This document shows positions 1 through 8,938 of a DNA stretch of 33,846 bases, in pieces. Position 1 is the stretch's first letter, and every line of letters starts with the position of its first letter. This DNA is from an uncultured Metabacillus sp. (GTDB taxonomy: Bacteria > Bacillota > Bacilli > Bacillales > Bacillaceae): assembly GCF_947503125.1 (NCBI RefSeq), contig NZ_CANNCR010000045.1:1-33846 (forward strand), read 5' to 3'. The notes below the pieces were generated by a model. It saw only the letters and a list, made by a program, of their open reading frames with translations, was not told where the DNA came from and ran no database searches. Made by a program: the position numbers and the translations under genes.

Positions 1-166
1 TGCGGCGGTCAACAAGTTCACTTCGGTGTTAATTAAAACTAAAACGTTGTTTTTTCATAGAACTTTTGACACTACCTCGATTTGTTTATGATTGGCTGTT
101 TTCAACTCTGGTATTTATCTTTTAATCTGTTTATCGTTACATACAACAATCTTTTAGAAAAGCGCC

Positions 167-1096
167 TTATGAGTTGATAATACGAATAAACAGGTCAAAA
201 AACGCCTCTACATTAACGTCAAGACAAACATCGACATTTTCCGGCTTCATGAGCCGATTTTGAAAGTCGCAAACGAACTGTCCATCACAAAGCTCACTGC
301 TTGTTTCGACATCACCATAAACTTTTTCAGTTGTCACAAGCTTTTTTTGGATGGCAACGCCGACAGCTAAAGGATCATGCATGGCACAGCCCCATACACC
401 ATTTCGTTCAAAATATCGCTGCCTGTAATCTGATGTGCTCGTTCTTATATAGTCAGCGAGTGTGTTATTTTCAATCAGTTGAAAATGCTCTTCTGTTAAT
501 AGAGTCTTTCGTGTTACATCTAATCCAACTTGTGTTATCGAATTGAAGCCCGCTTGCAATACAATTTTGGCTGCTTCGGGATCAACATACATGTTATACT
601 CCGAGGTTGGCGTCACATTGCCACTTCCATGGATAACCCCGCCCATAAAAATGACCTCTTTTACATATTGGGTAATTTGCGGGCATTTTTTAATAGCTAG
701 TGCCAAATTTGTTAACGGCCCTGTCATAACTAACGTGATTTCATGCGGGAAATTTAAAATGGAGTTAATCAGAAAGTCAGGGGCAAAGCCCTCTTCAGGC
801 TTCTGGGAAATCTCTACATCCTTTAGGGCGCCACCTAGACCATCTTCTCCATGAATTCGATGTTCAAAAAAGCGATCTCTAAGAATAGGGGCATTCGCCC
901 CTTTAATGACTGAAATGTCTCGTTCCCCTAAAAGATCAAGAATTTTCAATGTATTTTTCGTAGCTGAATCTAGGGATACATTCCCGTTTACGGTTGTAAT
1001 TCCCAATATGTCAAACTGTCGGCTTTTTACAGCAAGAATAATCGCAATTGCATCATCGATTCCTGTATCTACATCGAGAATCAATTTTCTTTTCAT
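167..1096 (-). CDS. Nucleoside hydrolase (IunH/RihA-C family)
   Basis: Hydrolyses the N-glycosidic bond of ribonucleosides to free base and ribose; the protein should be cytoplasmic because no signal peptide is seen. The protein is 309 aa, the usual family length. The N-terminal Ca2+/ribose-binding signature DVDTGIDDA lies at residues 8-16, IHGEDGLGG at 81-89, VMTGPLTN at 123-130, and the conserved His-Asp pair at 240-241 (CAMHDPLAV). I chose the ATG at 1096 because AAGAGGTG lies 6 nt upstream; the GTG nine bases earlier sits inside that ribosome binding site. It follows the solute-binding lipoprotein gene by 18 bp and is probably cotranscribed with it, so the imported substrate may be a nucleoside or a related compound. 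The exact nucleoside specificity cannot be read from sequence. Confidence 0.93.
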   Translation of the reverse strand: MKRKLILDVDTGIDDAIAIILAVKSRQFDILGITTVNGNVSLDSATKNTLKILDLLGERDISVIKGANAPILRDRFFEHRIHGEDGLGGALKDVEISQKPEEGFAPDFLINSILNFPHEITLVMTGPLTNLALAIKKCPQITQYVKEVIFMGGVIHGSGNVTPTSEYNMYVDPEAAKIVLQAGFNSITQVGLDVTRKTLLTEEHFQLIENNTLADYIRTSTSDYRQRYFERNGVWGCAMHDPLAVGVAIQKKLVTTEKVYGDVETSSELCDGQFVCDFQNRLMKPENVDVCLDVNVEAFFDLFIRIINS

Positions 1097-1114
1097 CGCT
1101 AACACCTCTTTTTC

Positions 1115-2164
1115 TTACTGTGCCAGTTCACGGTTCCAACGGTCGATCCATGCTTTTGAGTGTTCATTGACAAACTTCATATCTAAAACTACTAAGCTTT
1201 TTACAACATCTTCACCGTAAGTTAATCCTTCCGCTTCTGCTTCAGATAGTTGAACTTCCGTATTAACCGGAGAATCTATCTTCTCTTTCGCAGACTTTTC
1301 TTGAACTTCCTTACTTAAAAGATAGTTAATAAATTCTTCTGCTAATTCTTTATTGTCAGTTCCTTTTACAACATTGACCGTATTCATGACGGCATATCCG
1401 CCCTCTTTAGGTGCTACAAATTCTGCATTCGGAACAGCCTCCTGCAAATCTGCAAAGTACATTTCCATAATCGGACCTGCCGCAATTTCACCTTGTGCAA
1501 ACATATTAACAAACTCAGATGTTTGGCCATATTCCTTTACAACATTAGGCATAAGCTTTTTCATTTGCTCGAAAGCCTGATCTTCATTAAATTCTTGGCT
1601 TCCGCTAACCTTTGAGGCAGCATCTAAAAACATTGGACCTGATGTTGAAGTAATCCCAGGAACCGTAATGGCACTCTTTAAATCCTCACTCCAAAGATCC
1701 TTCCATGAAGTTATCGGCTGAGCCACCTCATCAGGATTATAAGCAATTCCAAATTGCGCAATCGTATAAGCTGGTCCATACTCTTCACCTAGCGGCGCTT
1801 TTGCTGCATCATAAATGTGATCAATATTAGGAATCTTGCTGCGATTGATGGTTTCAAACAATCCATCATTAATTCCTTGTTGAGCATAGTAGTCCGACAG
1901 GAAAATAACATCGACATCAGCAGTACCTTGACGGACTTTATTTAAACGGTCGGCATTATTTCCAGTATCTAGCACAATTTCAACATTGTGCTCCTCTTCA
2001 AATGGTTTATACACTTCTTCACGGAAGAAGTCTTCAGCGAATCCCCAAGTAGAAATGACTAATTCGACTGGTTCTTGCTTATCATTTGCTGAATCTCCAT
2101 TAGGAGCACATGCAGCTAATAAAAATAAAGATGACACGACAAGACCCTTAATGATTTTTTTCAT
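1115..2164 (-). CDS. ABC transporter solute-binding lipoprotein (PotD-like fold)
   Basis: Extracytoplasmic substrate-binding protein of an ABC importer, anchored as a lipoprotein: a lysine-rich start, a hydrophobic stretch and the lipobox LLAAC with Cys19 are visible. The mature part resembles the PotD/AfuA-like solute-binding class (STWGFAEDFF near the start, a D-V-I-F-L-S hinge region, INYLLSKEVQ near the C-terminus). The length is 349 aa. The ATG at 2164 follows GGAGG at a 9-nt spacing; the open frame continues upstream to 2251, but that part is leader sequence. No permease or ATPase gene lies beside it in this window, so its partners are either before position 1 or elsewhere. It is followed by a nucleoside hydrolase gene, which hints at nucleoside or base uptake; that is inference only. 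A terminator-like hairpin lies 46 nt upstream of the start. Confidence 0.88.
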   Translation of the reverse strand: MKKIIKGLVVSSLFLLAACAPNGDSANDKQEPVELVISTWGFAEDFFREEVYKPFEEEHNVEIVLDTGNNADRLNKVRQGTADVDVIFLSDYYAQQGINDGLFETINRSKIPNIDHIYDAAKAPLGEEYGPAYTIAQFGIAYNPDEVAQPITSWKDLWSEDLKSAITVPGITSTSGPMFLDAASKVSGSQEFNEDQAFEQMKKLMPNVVKEYGQTSEFVNMFAQGEIAAGPIMEMYFADLQEAVPNAEFVAPKEGGYAVMNTVNVVKGTDNKELAEEFINYLLSKEVQEKSAKEKIDSPVNTEVQLSEAEAEGLTYGEDVVKSLVVLDMKFVNEHSKAWIDRWNRELAQ

Positions 2165-2210
2165 TATGTTATACCTCCAGTTTTTATTTTTATTATGTCT
2201 TTTTATATGC

Positions 2211-2260
2211 AAAAAAAAGACAATCTTAAATAGAATAATTATTCTACTCAAGATTGTCTT
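2211..2260 (-). terminator. Intrinsic terminator or attenuator in the lipoprotein-gene leader
   Basis: On the minus strand AAGACAATCTT pairs with AAGATTGTCTT around a loop that itself contains the palindrome TAGAATAATTATTCTA, and the stem is followed by a run of U. It can end transcription of the upstream small gene. Because only 46 nt remain before the lipoprotein start, too little for a good separate promoter, it may instead act as an attenuator for that gene. Confidence 0.75.
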
Positions 2261-2348
2261 TTCTTTGTAAACAAAGATAAAACCGATCTGTCGTTACATT
2301 ATGCCGGCATCCCTCTAAGATGAATCAAAGAAGGTAGTCCATCTATTG

Positions 2349-2702
2349 TTAATTTTCTTCTAACACAATATTCGTAAAAGCAAATTGTGTCGCTGAATCA
2401 TAATCTCTTAGAACAGCTTCAATCTTCCAATCCGTCTGTTCTTCCAGCTTTTGCTTTAGCTTCTTCTTATAAAGGAGCGACATATGAAAATCGACCTCCA
2501 ATTTTAAGTTTGGAGCCTCTCCTTCTAAAGCGGCAGAACGTGGAGCACGGCGATGCTTGGCTTGAAACGTAATCACATTATCCTCAACTTTAATCTTTAA
2601 CAACGTTGTACCGAAGCCAAATAATTCCTTAGATACTTCATTGTACAAATGGGAAAGGAATTTCTTTGTTTCATTCGAATCAGTCGGAAAAATGCGAATC
2701 AC
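2349..2702 (-). CDS. MpsC/DUF2294-like small protein
   Basis: A 117-aa soluble protein without signal peptide or membrane segment. The pattern (helical N-terminus with ELFGFGTTLLKIKVEDNVITF, then RRAPRSAAL and a C-terminal VLRDYDSATQFAFTNIV) resembles the DUF2294 family, now also called MpsC after a component linked to a cation-translocating membrane-potential system in Staphylococcus. No mpsAB-like partners are seen here, so its role in this place is unknown. The only canonical start is the GTG at 2702, which is preceded by GGCA and overlaps AGGTG; the ribosome binding site is poor for that start and the true start may be a rare codon just inside. A promoter lies directly upstream. The family call is from recall of the motif pattern and is moderately sure. 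Confidence 0.6.
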   Translation of the reverse strand: MIRIFPTDSNETKKFLSHLYNEVSKELFGFGTTLLKIKVEDNVITFQAKHRRAPRSAALEGEAPNLKLEVDFHMSLLYKKKLKQKLEEQTDWKIEAVLRDYDSATQFAFTNIVLEEN

Positions 2703-2726
2703 CTGCCAAAATTATCGTTAGTAGTA

Positions 2727-2754
2727 ATTATACACATTTTCGACCCTAAGACAA
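2727..2754 (-). promoter_or_regulatory. Sigma-A promoter of the MpsC-like gene
   Basis: On the minus strand, -35 TTGTCT (2754-2749) and -10 TATAAT (2732-2727) are separated by 16 nt. The predicted transcript starts about 20 nt before the GTG at 2702. Confidence 0.6.
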
Positions 2755-3024
2755 GATAATATACGGTTTTTTAATAAAAAATATCTTAAATATTTTATGA
2801 CAATAATATTTTTGTAGTAATAACCGAACTATTGCGAATGATAGTTATTACTTATTAGCTTGGAGATTTTGTACATGCCCCTTTGAAGGAAACATCTTTA
2901 ATAATTTGAGGATGAATAATATCCTCTTTTTGACCTTTTGAGATTCTAGCCATTCTCGTGCTACTCTAGGTCCAATAGTCTCAAATGGCTTACCTTAAAT
3001 GAAGTAAGCCATTTTCACTTATTA
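2755..3024. other. Intergenic stretch with one inverted repeat and a terminator
   Basis: No plausible gene was seen. An 8-bp inverted repeat GTAATAAC/GTTATTAC lies at 2817-2851, of unknown function. The terminator of the dehydrogenase gene sits at 2983-3013. The rest is A/T-rich sequence without recognisable signals. Confidence 0.5.
2983..3013 (-). terminator. Terminator after the Gfo/Idh/MocA gene
   Basis: An 11-bp perfect stem AAATGGCTTAC/GTAAGCCATTT with a 9-nt loop lies just past the stop of the dehydrogenase gene (3025). The U-tract on the minus strand is weak, so its efficiency is uncertain. Confidence 0.6.
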
Positions 3025-4188
3025 TCAATGTGTTCCTGCAACATCCAAAACAACTTTTGTTACGTTCTCTTTTTGAAAAGTGGAATGGTTTATTTTTTCT
3101 TGCAGCTTTTCATAATATAGATCTGCATCAATAGGTAATTCAACTGGCTCGTTAAGCCAAGAGGATAAGTAAATGGCATTTGAGATTTCCAAGCCTTTTA
3201 TTCCCTCTTCCCCTGGTGCCAATAAAAGTGTGCCTTTAGTGATCGAGTCAATCCAATTTTGAATGATCCCTTGGTGTTCTGTATAAATGCCTTTAATCGG
3301 GATATCGATTGTCCAGCATTCAGGTCTTCCAAAACCGCCAGTATAGGTTGCATTGAAATCACGTTCTGATTGCGTCAAGCGATAAAAGGTCAGTTTATTG
3401 TTCTCAACCACTATTTTCCCGCGATCTCCAGCAATTTCAAAACGGTTCGTTCCAGGTGCTTCACCGGTAGAGGTAATGAATACGCCAGTTGCGCCATTTT
3501 CATATTCTACATAGACTGTGAGATTATCCTCGACTTCAATATCATGATATTTTCCATAGCCGCAAAATGCCTGAACTTTCTTCGGCATAAGTCCTGTTGT
3601 CCATTGCCATAAATCCAACTGATGCGGTGCCTGGTTTAATAAAACCCCTCCGCCTTCTCCTCGCCATGTTGCCCGCCACTCGCTTGAATCATAATAGCTT
3701 TGAGAACGGTACCAGTCCGTGATAATCCAATTGGTTCTTTTAATTTCACCTAGTTCACCAGATTGAATAAGCTCGCGCAGCTTTTGATAAATTGGGTTGG
3801 AACGCTGGTTATACATAATTGCAAAGACTTTTCCGCTTTCCTTTGCTGCGAGATTCATCTCTGCCACATCTATGGTATGGACACCAGCCGGTTTTTCAAT
3901 AAGAACATGCAGCCCTTTTGCGAACGCCTTTATTGCTAGTCTTGGATGATCATAGTGTGGAGTTGAAATAAGGACTGCATCAATACCGGATTTATTCAAA
4001 AATTCATCTTCATCACTAAAAATCTGTACATCTCCTTGAAAATCACTTACTAATGATTCGAGTTGATCTTGAAATGGATCACATATTGCGGTTAGAATGG
4101 CTCCTTTTATTTTGCCTTTACCCAACAGCTGAACATGTGATCTCCCCATATTTCCAATCCCAATAACGCCAACTTTAATTAAACTCAT
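3025..4188 (-). CDS. Gfo/Idh/MocA family NAD(P)-dependent sugar dehydrogenase
   Basis: Cytoplasmic oxidoreductase of 387 aa acting on a sugar or sugar derivative. The Rossmann motif GVIGIGNMG is at residues 7-15, the family hallmark EKP at 98-100 with the catalytic Lys99, and the catalytic His in NQAPHQLDLW at about 189; the C-terminal part is the usual GFO_IDH_MocA alpha/beta domain. The ATG at 4188 has GGAG 8 nt upstream, while the GTG nine bases earlier overlaps that site. The gene follows a sugar isomerase/epimerase-like gene by 31 bp, a common pairing in catabolism of uronates, inositols and oxidised sugars. It is probably part of the carbohydrate locus that ends here. The substrate is not known. 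Confidence 0.9.
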   Translation of the reverse strand: MSLIKVGVIGIGNMGRSHVQLLGKGKIKGAILTAICDPFQDQLESLVSDFQGDVQIFSDEDEFLNKSGIDAVLISTPHYDHPRLAIKAFAKGLHVLIEKPAGVHTIDVAEMNLAAKESGKVFAIMYNQRSNPIYQKLRELIQSGELGEIKRTNWIITDWYRSQSYYDSSEWRATWRGEGGGVLLNQAPHQLDLWQWTTGLMPKKVQAFCGYGKYHDIEVEDNLTVYVEYENGATGVFITSTGEAPGTNRFEIAGDRGKIVVENNKLTFYRLTQSERDFNATYTGGFGRPECWTIDIPIKGIYTEHQGIIQNWIDSITKGTLLLAPGEEGIKGLEISNAIYLSSWLNEPVELPIDADLYYEKLQEKINHSTFQKENVTKVVLDVAGTH

Positions 4189-4219
4189 CTGTCTCACTCC
4201 ATATTATAATGTTCAAAGA

Positions 4220-5011
4220 TTAACGGGTAGTTAAATCTCCTTTACTCGATCTTTCATTTAATTGTTTTGCCAATTGCTTTAAGTTTCTTAAACTTGTTTC
4301 TAAGCATTCCAGTGGTGGACGTTCACAAATGTCCTGCTCAACCGCATACCATTCGATTCCATTTTCTTCACCCCATTGTAAAATCGGGAGAAAATCAATA
4401 ACTCCGGTGCCCACTTCTGCAAAGGTTTGTCGTACATCATTCGTCATATCCTTTAAGTGGATGATCGGCATCCGATTTGCATAAGGAGCGATATATTCTA
4501 ATGGATCCATTCCGGCCTTTTTCAACCAGTACACATCAATTTCTGCTAGAATGTGATTATCTTTCGATGGATCAAGTAAATAACGAAGTGCGTCTTTCCC
4601 GTCTATATCGATGTCAAACTCGAATGCATGATTATGATAGGAAATCCTATATTCTGGGGCATCCTTTGCAATTTGGTTCAACAATTTTTTTATTCCTTTA
4701 TATTCTTCAGGACTCCGCAATTCTGGAGCCAAAAAGGGTAGGATAATATCTTTTGTGCCATACAACTCTGCTTCTTTTAATACACCATTAAGATCATTTT
4801 TTAAACGATTTAATGAAGTATGCATTCCTGCTGCATGCAAGTTATTTTCTTTTAAAGCCAAAGCCACTTCGTTTTGATCATAGTCTTTTGGCAAAGCGGA
4901 AATCTGCACACCTGTCCAGCCCATATCCTTAATGGTTTTGAATAATGGACGTATTCCTTCTTTTAATTCTTCTCGTAATGTATATAATTGGACTGCAAAT
5001 TTATTTTCCAC
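4220..5011 (-). CDS. Sugar phosphate isomerase/epimerase-like TIM barrel (AP-endonuclease 2 family)
   Basis: A 263-aa protein of the xylose isomerase-like TIM-barrel family, which isomerises, epimerises or dehydrates keto-sugars with a divalent metal. Metal- and substrate-binding signatures are visible: HNHAFEF starting at residue 126, EIDVYW at 157-162 and HLKD at 185-188. I chose the GTG at 5011 because AGGAAG lies 8 nt upstream; the GTG at 5020 directly abuts that site. It is 31 bp ahead of the Gfo/Idh/MocA gene and about 280 bp behind the permease gene, so it may belong to the same transcript or have its own promoter. A role in processing the sugar imported by the neighbouring ABC system is likely by context; specificity is unknown. 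Confidence 0.87.
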   Translation of the reverse strand: MENKFAVQLYTLREELKEGIRPLFKTIKDMGWTGVQISALPKDYDQNEVALALKENNLHAAGMHTSLNRLKNDLNGVLKEAELYGTKDIILPFLAPELRSPEEYKGIKKLLNQIAKDAPEYRISYHNHAFEFDIDIDGKDALRYLLDPSKDNHILAEIDVYWLKKAGMDPLEYIAPYANRMPIIHLKDMTNDVRQTFAEVGTGVIDFLPILQWGEENGIEWYAVEQDICERPPLECLETSLRNLKQLAKQLNERSSKGDLTTR

Positions 5012-5301
5012 TAGTAACACTTCCTCTCCCTATTAATAAGAAAGTTTAGAGAGGTCTTTTGGCCGCTATAGTTGGCAAAATGTTTAACGCTCTCAAAACT
5101 ATGTAAACAATAACCTTTTAATCTTCAATTAAGCAGTGTTCTTTCAGGTGTTATGTATTATTATAGTTTAATAATCGTTCGTTTCATGGTCTAATATTGC
5201 CTAGTTATCTCCTAAAATTATCTGAGATTGTTTTATATGTTATTTCTCCATAAAAAAGGACAATCTACTGTACTTAAACAAATAAATTGCCCTCCAACTT
5301 A

Positions 5302-6192
5302 TTATCCTTTTACAGAACCTAATAACATGCCTTTAGCAAAATGCTTTTGGAGGAAAGGGTAGACGATTAAAATCGGTAATGTTGCTACAACAACGACGGC
5401 AAGTTTCAATGATTGCTCTGGTGGTTCAACATATTCTGCTCCCATTGAGGCTGGATCGCTTAACATCGATTGGGAAAGGAGAATGATTTGCTGAAGCAAT
5501 ACTTGAACTGGCCATTTCGTATTGTCATTGATGTATAATAATGCACTAAAGAAATCATTCCAAATCGCGACCGCATAAAAGAGTGCAAAGGTTGCAAGCA
5601 CTGGTTTTGACAGCGGGAGCATAATTCTCCAGAAGATCCCAAACTCCGTACAGCCATCAATTTTAGCTGACTCCTCTAATTCTGCAGGGATATTTTGAAA
5701 GAACGTTTTTACAATAATTAAATTAAATGGATTAATCGCTGCAGGCAAAATCAAGGCCCAATAAGAATCCAATAATCCTAATGATTTCACAACTAGATAA
5801 GTAGGAATCATTCCTCCGCTAAATAACATTGAAAATACAATGAGATTCATTATGGTACTGCGTCCCATTAAATGTTTTCTAGATAGCGGATAAGCCATCG
5901 TAAAGGTAAAAAAGAGACATACAAGTGTTCCGACAACTGTTACACCAATGGATACTAATATGCTTCGGGTAAATGTAGCTGTTGAAAAAATATATTTATA
6001 GGATTCCAGTGAAAATGTTTCTGGAATGATAAAAAAGCTTCTTCTCGTTAACTCTGCTTCTGTAGCAAATGATCCTGCAATCACATATAGGAATGGACAA
6101 ACCATCAGCAACCCGATGATTCCCAAAAAAATAAAGTTGAATACATCAAATACTCGACCTGCTGGAGTATTGTGCATTTTTGGCATTGCCAT
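5302..6192 (-). CDS. Carbohydrate ABC transporter permease, YtcP/LplC type
   Basis: Integral membrane subunit (296 aa, six predicted membrane segments) of a CUT1 carbohydrate importer. The cytoplasmic EAA loop that contacts the ATPase is seen at about residues 171-195 (ELEESAKIDGCTEFGIFWRI), and the C-terminus has the family ending (LPILIVYPFLQKHFAKGMLLGSVKG, described here only in part). The ATG at 6192 follows GGAGG by 9 nt; the TTG at 6198 is too close to it. It starts 15 bp after the LplB-type permease stops, so the two are cotranscribed and form a heterodimer. No ATPase gene is nearby, as is normal for Bacillus CUT1 systems, which share an MsmX-type ATPase. Confidence 0.92.
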   Translation of the reverse strand: MAMPKMHNTPAGRVFDVFNFIFLGIIGLLMVCPFLYVIAGSFATEAELTRRSFFIIPETFSLESYKYIFSTATFTRSILVSIGVTVVGTLVCLFFTFTMAYPLSRKHLMGRSTIMNLIVFSMLFSGGMIPTYLVVKSLGLLDSYWALILPAAINPFNLIIVKTFFQNIPAELEESAKIDGCTEFGIFWRIMLPLSKPVLATFALFYAVAIWNDFFSALLYINDNTKWPVQVLLQQIILLSQSMLSDPASMGAEYVEPPEQSLKLAVVVVATLPILIVYPFLQKHFAKGMLLGSVKG

Positions 6193-6207
6193 TTGCAAAC
6201 ACCTCCT

Positions 6208-7188
6208 CTAAAAGATCCCGTCTTGTCCCATTTTCTTCGCCAGCTTGTTCGCACCTAAAACAAGAATGATGCCGACGACTGATTTAAACAAGCCCACTGC
6301 TGTACTATAACTATATGCACCTTGTGTAATCCCTACAAAGTAGACATAGGTATCAAATACATCTGCCACACTGCGGTTTAATGAATTCGACATTAAGAAA
6401 ATTTGTTGAAAGCCTGTATCCAGGAAGTTTCCAAGCCGCAAAATGAGTAAAACGATAATTGTACTTCTTACAGCTGGCAGCGTAACATGCCACAATCTTC
6501 GGAAACGACCTGCTCCGTCTACAATTGCTGCTTCATACTGTTCTTGATCGACAGTTGCTAGAGCGGCTAAGAAAATAACCGTGCCCCAGCCTGTTTCTTT
6601 CCAAATAATTTGTCCCATTATGAGCGGGCGAAACCACTCAGGTGATGATAAAAAGTTGATTTCCTTTCCATAAAAATAAGAAACAATTTCATTCATCACC
6701 CCACCGCTTGTAGTAAAGAAAATATACGTGATACTTGCAACGATTACCCATGACATGAAATGGGGTACGTATATAAAGGTTTGAATCGTTCTTTTATAGG
6801 AATTAATCCGTAATTCGTTTAAAAGAAGTGAAAGGATGATTGGTGCTGGAAAAAAGAAGACCAGGTCTAATGCCGCTAAAATGAATGTATTTCGTAATAA
6901 TCTAAAAAAATCGGGGTTTTGGAAGAAATTTATGAAATTTTCAAATCCCACCCATTCACTGCCTAGCATTCCCTTAAATGGAGAATAATCTTGAAAGGCA
7001 ATGACCACTCCCCACATAGGTGCATACTTAAAGATGAGAAAATAGAGAATTCCCGGAATTAATAAGAGATAAAGCCAGCGGTCTCTTTTCAATCGCTGCC
7101 GATTGGTAATGGTAGTCGTTTGCCTTTTGCTCAATAAATGCGTCGATTGACGGTATTCTTGATTAACATTTTGTTTTAGTAAAGCCAC
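6208..7188 (-). CDS. Carbohydrate ABC transporter permease, LplB type
   Basis: Membrane subunit of the same importer, 326 aa. A long, basic cytoplasmic N-terminus (about 35 residues) precedes the first membrane segment (WLYLLLIPGILYFLIF). The EAA loop YEAAIVDGAGRFRRLWHVT lies at residues 218-236. The start is GTG at 7188 with GGGAGAG close upstream. It sits between the lipoprotein gene and the YtcP-type permease gene, in the order expected for lplA-lplB-lplC/ytcQ-ytcP systems. Those importers typically take up oligosaccharides made by extracellular polysaccharide lyases or hydrolases, which fits the YetA- and YesU-like genes upstream. Confidence 0.92.
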   Translation of the reverse strand: MALLKQNVNQEYRQSTHLLSKRQTTTITNRQRLKRDRWLYLLLIPGILYFLIFKYAPMWGVVIAFQDYSPFKGMLGSEWVGFENFINFFQNPDFFRLLRNTFILAALDLVFFFPAPIILSLLLNELRINSYKRTIQTFIYVPHFMSWVIVASITYIFFTTSGGVMNEIVSYFYGKEINFLSSPEWFRPLIMGQIIWKETGWGTVIFLAALATVDQEQYEAAIVDGAGRFRRLWHVTLPAVRSTIIVLLILRLGNFLDTGFQQIFLMSNSLNRSVADVFDTYVYFVGITQGAYSYSTAVGLFKSVVGIILVLGANKLAKKMGQDGIF

Positions 7189-7273
7189 TTTCTCTCCCTT
7201 CTTTCCTATGTAATACGATTTTTTGTGAAAAGCCAGGAGATGAGCATTACACCACCTGACTTTACAGATCCAT

Positions 7274-8800
7274 TTATTTTTTTGTTTCTTTGTACAGTTT
7301 ATTTATTTCTTCGATATAATCATCCCCACCCGTACTGCGCCATAATTCAATCGCATCTTTAAAACCGGCTTCATCGATTTGCCCAACGATAAATTTAATG
7401 CGTGCATCATTAATGATATTGTCTAATTGCTGACCTTTTTGTGCGTATACTTCAGAAACGAGTGATTCAGCAGGATTTGGAACAACAATTTCTTCGTTTT
7501 CTTTTTTAACCTGTTCTTCTTTGTCTCTTAAAGGAGTTTGCTTTGGTTTAATAAAACGTTCTTCCGGGATGTATGGCTGAAATTGATTAAAGCCTGTACC
7601 TTCATTAACAAGCGCTTCATTACCTTCCTTTAAATCAACGAATTTACCGTCTTTTATTTCATAATGGCGACCTTCTATACCATTATTTGCCAACCTTTGT
7701 GCTTCCTCGTCATTTAATTTATCAATAAACTCCAATACCTTTTTCAACTCTTCTTCTGTTTTTACACTGGATTTAGGAATGGCAAGCATACCAGCATATC
7801 CAGAAGTAGGAAGGTTATGAAGTCCAGTAGGCCCTTCAACAGCACCGATCACATCGATTGGTTCCTTTAAATCAGGATTTGCCGCGAGCATATCCTCTTC
7901 TGCACGATGGGCATGGTCTACTACATCAACAATCACACCAGCTTGCCCATTCAAAAGCGGATCTACCCATTTTTGCGGATCCATGACAGCAAAATCTTCA
8001 TTGATTAATCCTTCATCATAGAGCTTTTTAAAGAATTCTAATGCATTGAAATATTCCTCTGTCATAAAGTCAGGCTGCAGGTTTCCATCAGCGTCTTCTC
8101 CCCACTTGTTTGGAGCACCGAACCATGTTTGCATAATATCCCATGGACCTGTGTATTTCGATATAACCATTCCGTAAGTATCATCTTTTCCATTTCCATC
8201 TGGATCCTTTTCCGAAAACGCCTTTAACATATTGTAAAAATCATCGATCGTTTTAGGGGTTTGCAACCCGACATTTTGCAACCAATCTTTTCTAAAGGTA
8301 ATTCCATGTCTCCCCAGCGGTCGAGAACGATAGATTCCGTAAATTTTGCCGCCAATTGAGCTATTATTTAAAATAATTTCATTTGCTTGACTCAAATTTG
8401 GATAATCCTTTAAGTATGGCCCAAGTTCCCAAAATGCACCATCCTTTACTGCACTTATGAAACTTGGATCCTTTGATGGAATCATCATAATATCAGGTAA
8501 TTCTCCAGACGCTAACGTAATGTTTAGTTTTTCTTGATAAGAAGCATTAAGCGCCCAGTTTATTTTTATATCTGTTTTTGTATATTCTTCAAGTGCTTTT
8601 AAAATGGGATTGTCCTCACTTGGAGGATCTGACTGAAAAGTTGTTGTCATAATGGTGATCGTGTTATCCGATCCTCCTTTATCAGTATCACTACTTGTTG
8701 TTTTTGAATTGCTGCATGCGACTAATGATGAAGTAAGAAGCATTGTCGAAAGGAATGGAAGAACAATTTTTTTACTTAATTCTTTTTTATCTTTTCTCAT
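7274..8800 (-). CDS. Oligosaccharide-binding lipoprotein of a CUT1 ABC importer (LplA/YtcQ-like)
   Basis: A 508-aa extracytoplasmic solute-binding protein. The N-terminus has basic residues, a hydrophobic core and the lipobox SLVAC with Cys29, followed by a Ser/Thr/Asp/Gly-rich linker. A Ca-binding-like DPDGNGKDDTYG stretch lies around residues 195-206, as in LplA/YtcQ/YesO-type proteins. The length is typical for the long lipoproteins of this family. The ATG at 8800 is preceded by GGGGG at about 11 nt. The two permease genes follow at 85 bp. A putative promoter is seen upstream at 8939-8968, so importer genes may be expressed separately from the enzyme genes. The ligand is inferred to be a pectin-type oligosaccharide from the neighbours only. 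Confidence 0.9.
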   Translation of the reverse strand: MRKDKKELSKKIVLPFLSTMLLTSSLVACSNSKTTSSDTDKGGSDNTITIMTTTFQSDPPSEDNPILKALEEYTKTDIKINWALNASYQEKLNITLASGELPDIMMIPSKDPSFISAVKDGAFWELGPYLKDYPNLSQANEIILNNSSIGGKIYGIYRSRPLGRHGITFRKDWLQNVGLQTPKTIDDFYNMLKAFSEKDPDGNGKDDTYGMVISKYTGPWDIMQTWFGAPNKWGEDADGNLQPDFMTEEYFNALEFFKKLYDEGLINEDFAVMDPQKWVDPLLNGQAGVIVDVVDHAHRAEEDMLAANPDLKEPIDVIGAVEGPTGLHNLPTSGYAGMLAIPKSSVKTEEELKKVLEFIDKLNDEEAQRLANNGIEGRHYEIKDGKFVDLKEGNEALVNEGTGFNQFQPYIPEERFIKPKQTPLRDKEEQVKKENEEIVVPNPAESLVSEVYAQKGQQLDNIINDARIKFIVGQIDEAGFKDAIELWRSTGGDDYIEEINKLYKETKK

Positions 8801-8938
8801 TTAAAATCCAGCCCCCTGTAATGGAAGATTTTTATTTAAAATCAAGCATTCACTGATGTGAACAGGATGATTTCTACCTTTGCATGTACCCCTTCTATTT
8901 TTCTATAAATTTCCATTCATTAACTTATTAATCCTATT

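Noticed and set aside
301-854. Plus-strand open frames over the nucleoside hydrolase gene
   Set aside because: They lie fully inside a well-supported gene on the other strand and have no family motifs or ribosome binding sites.
2261-2348. Purine, TPP or THF riboswitch before the solute-binding gene
   Set aside because: The conserved cores of these classes are absent; only generic hairpins and a terminator are visible.
5225-5266. Terminator between the permease and isomerase genes (AGATTGT/ACAATCT)
   Set aside because: The stem is 7 bp of mostly A/T with a loop of 28 nt and no U-tract.
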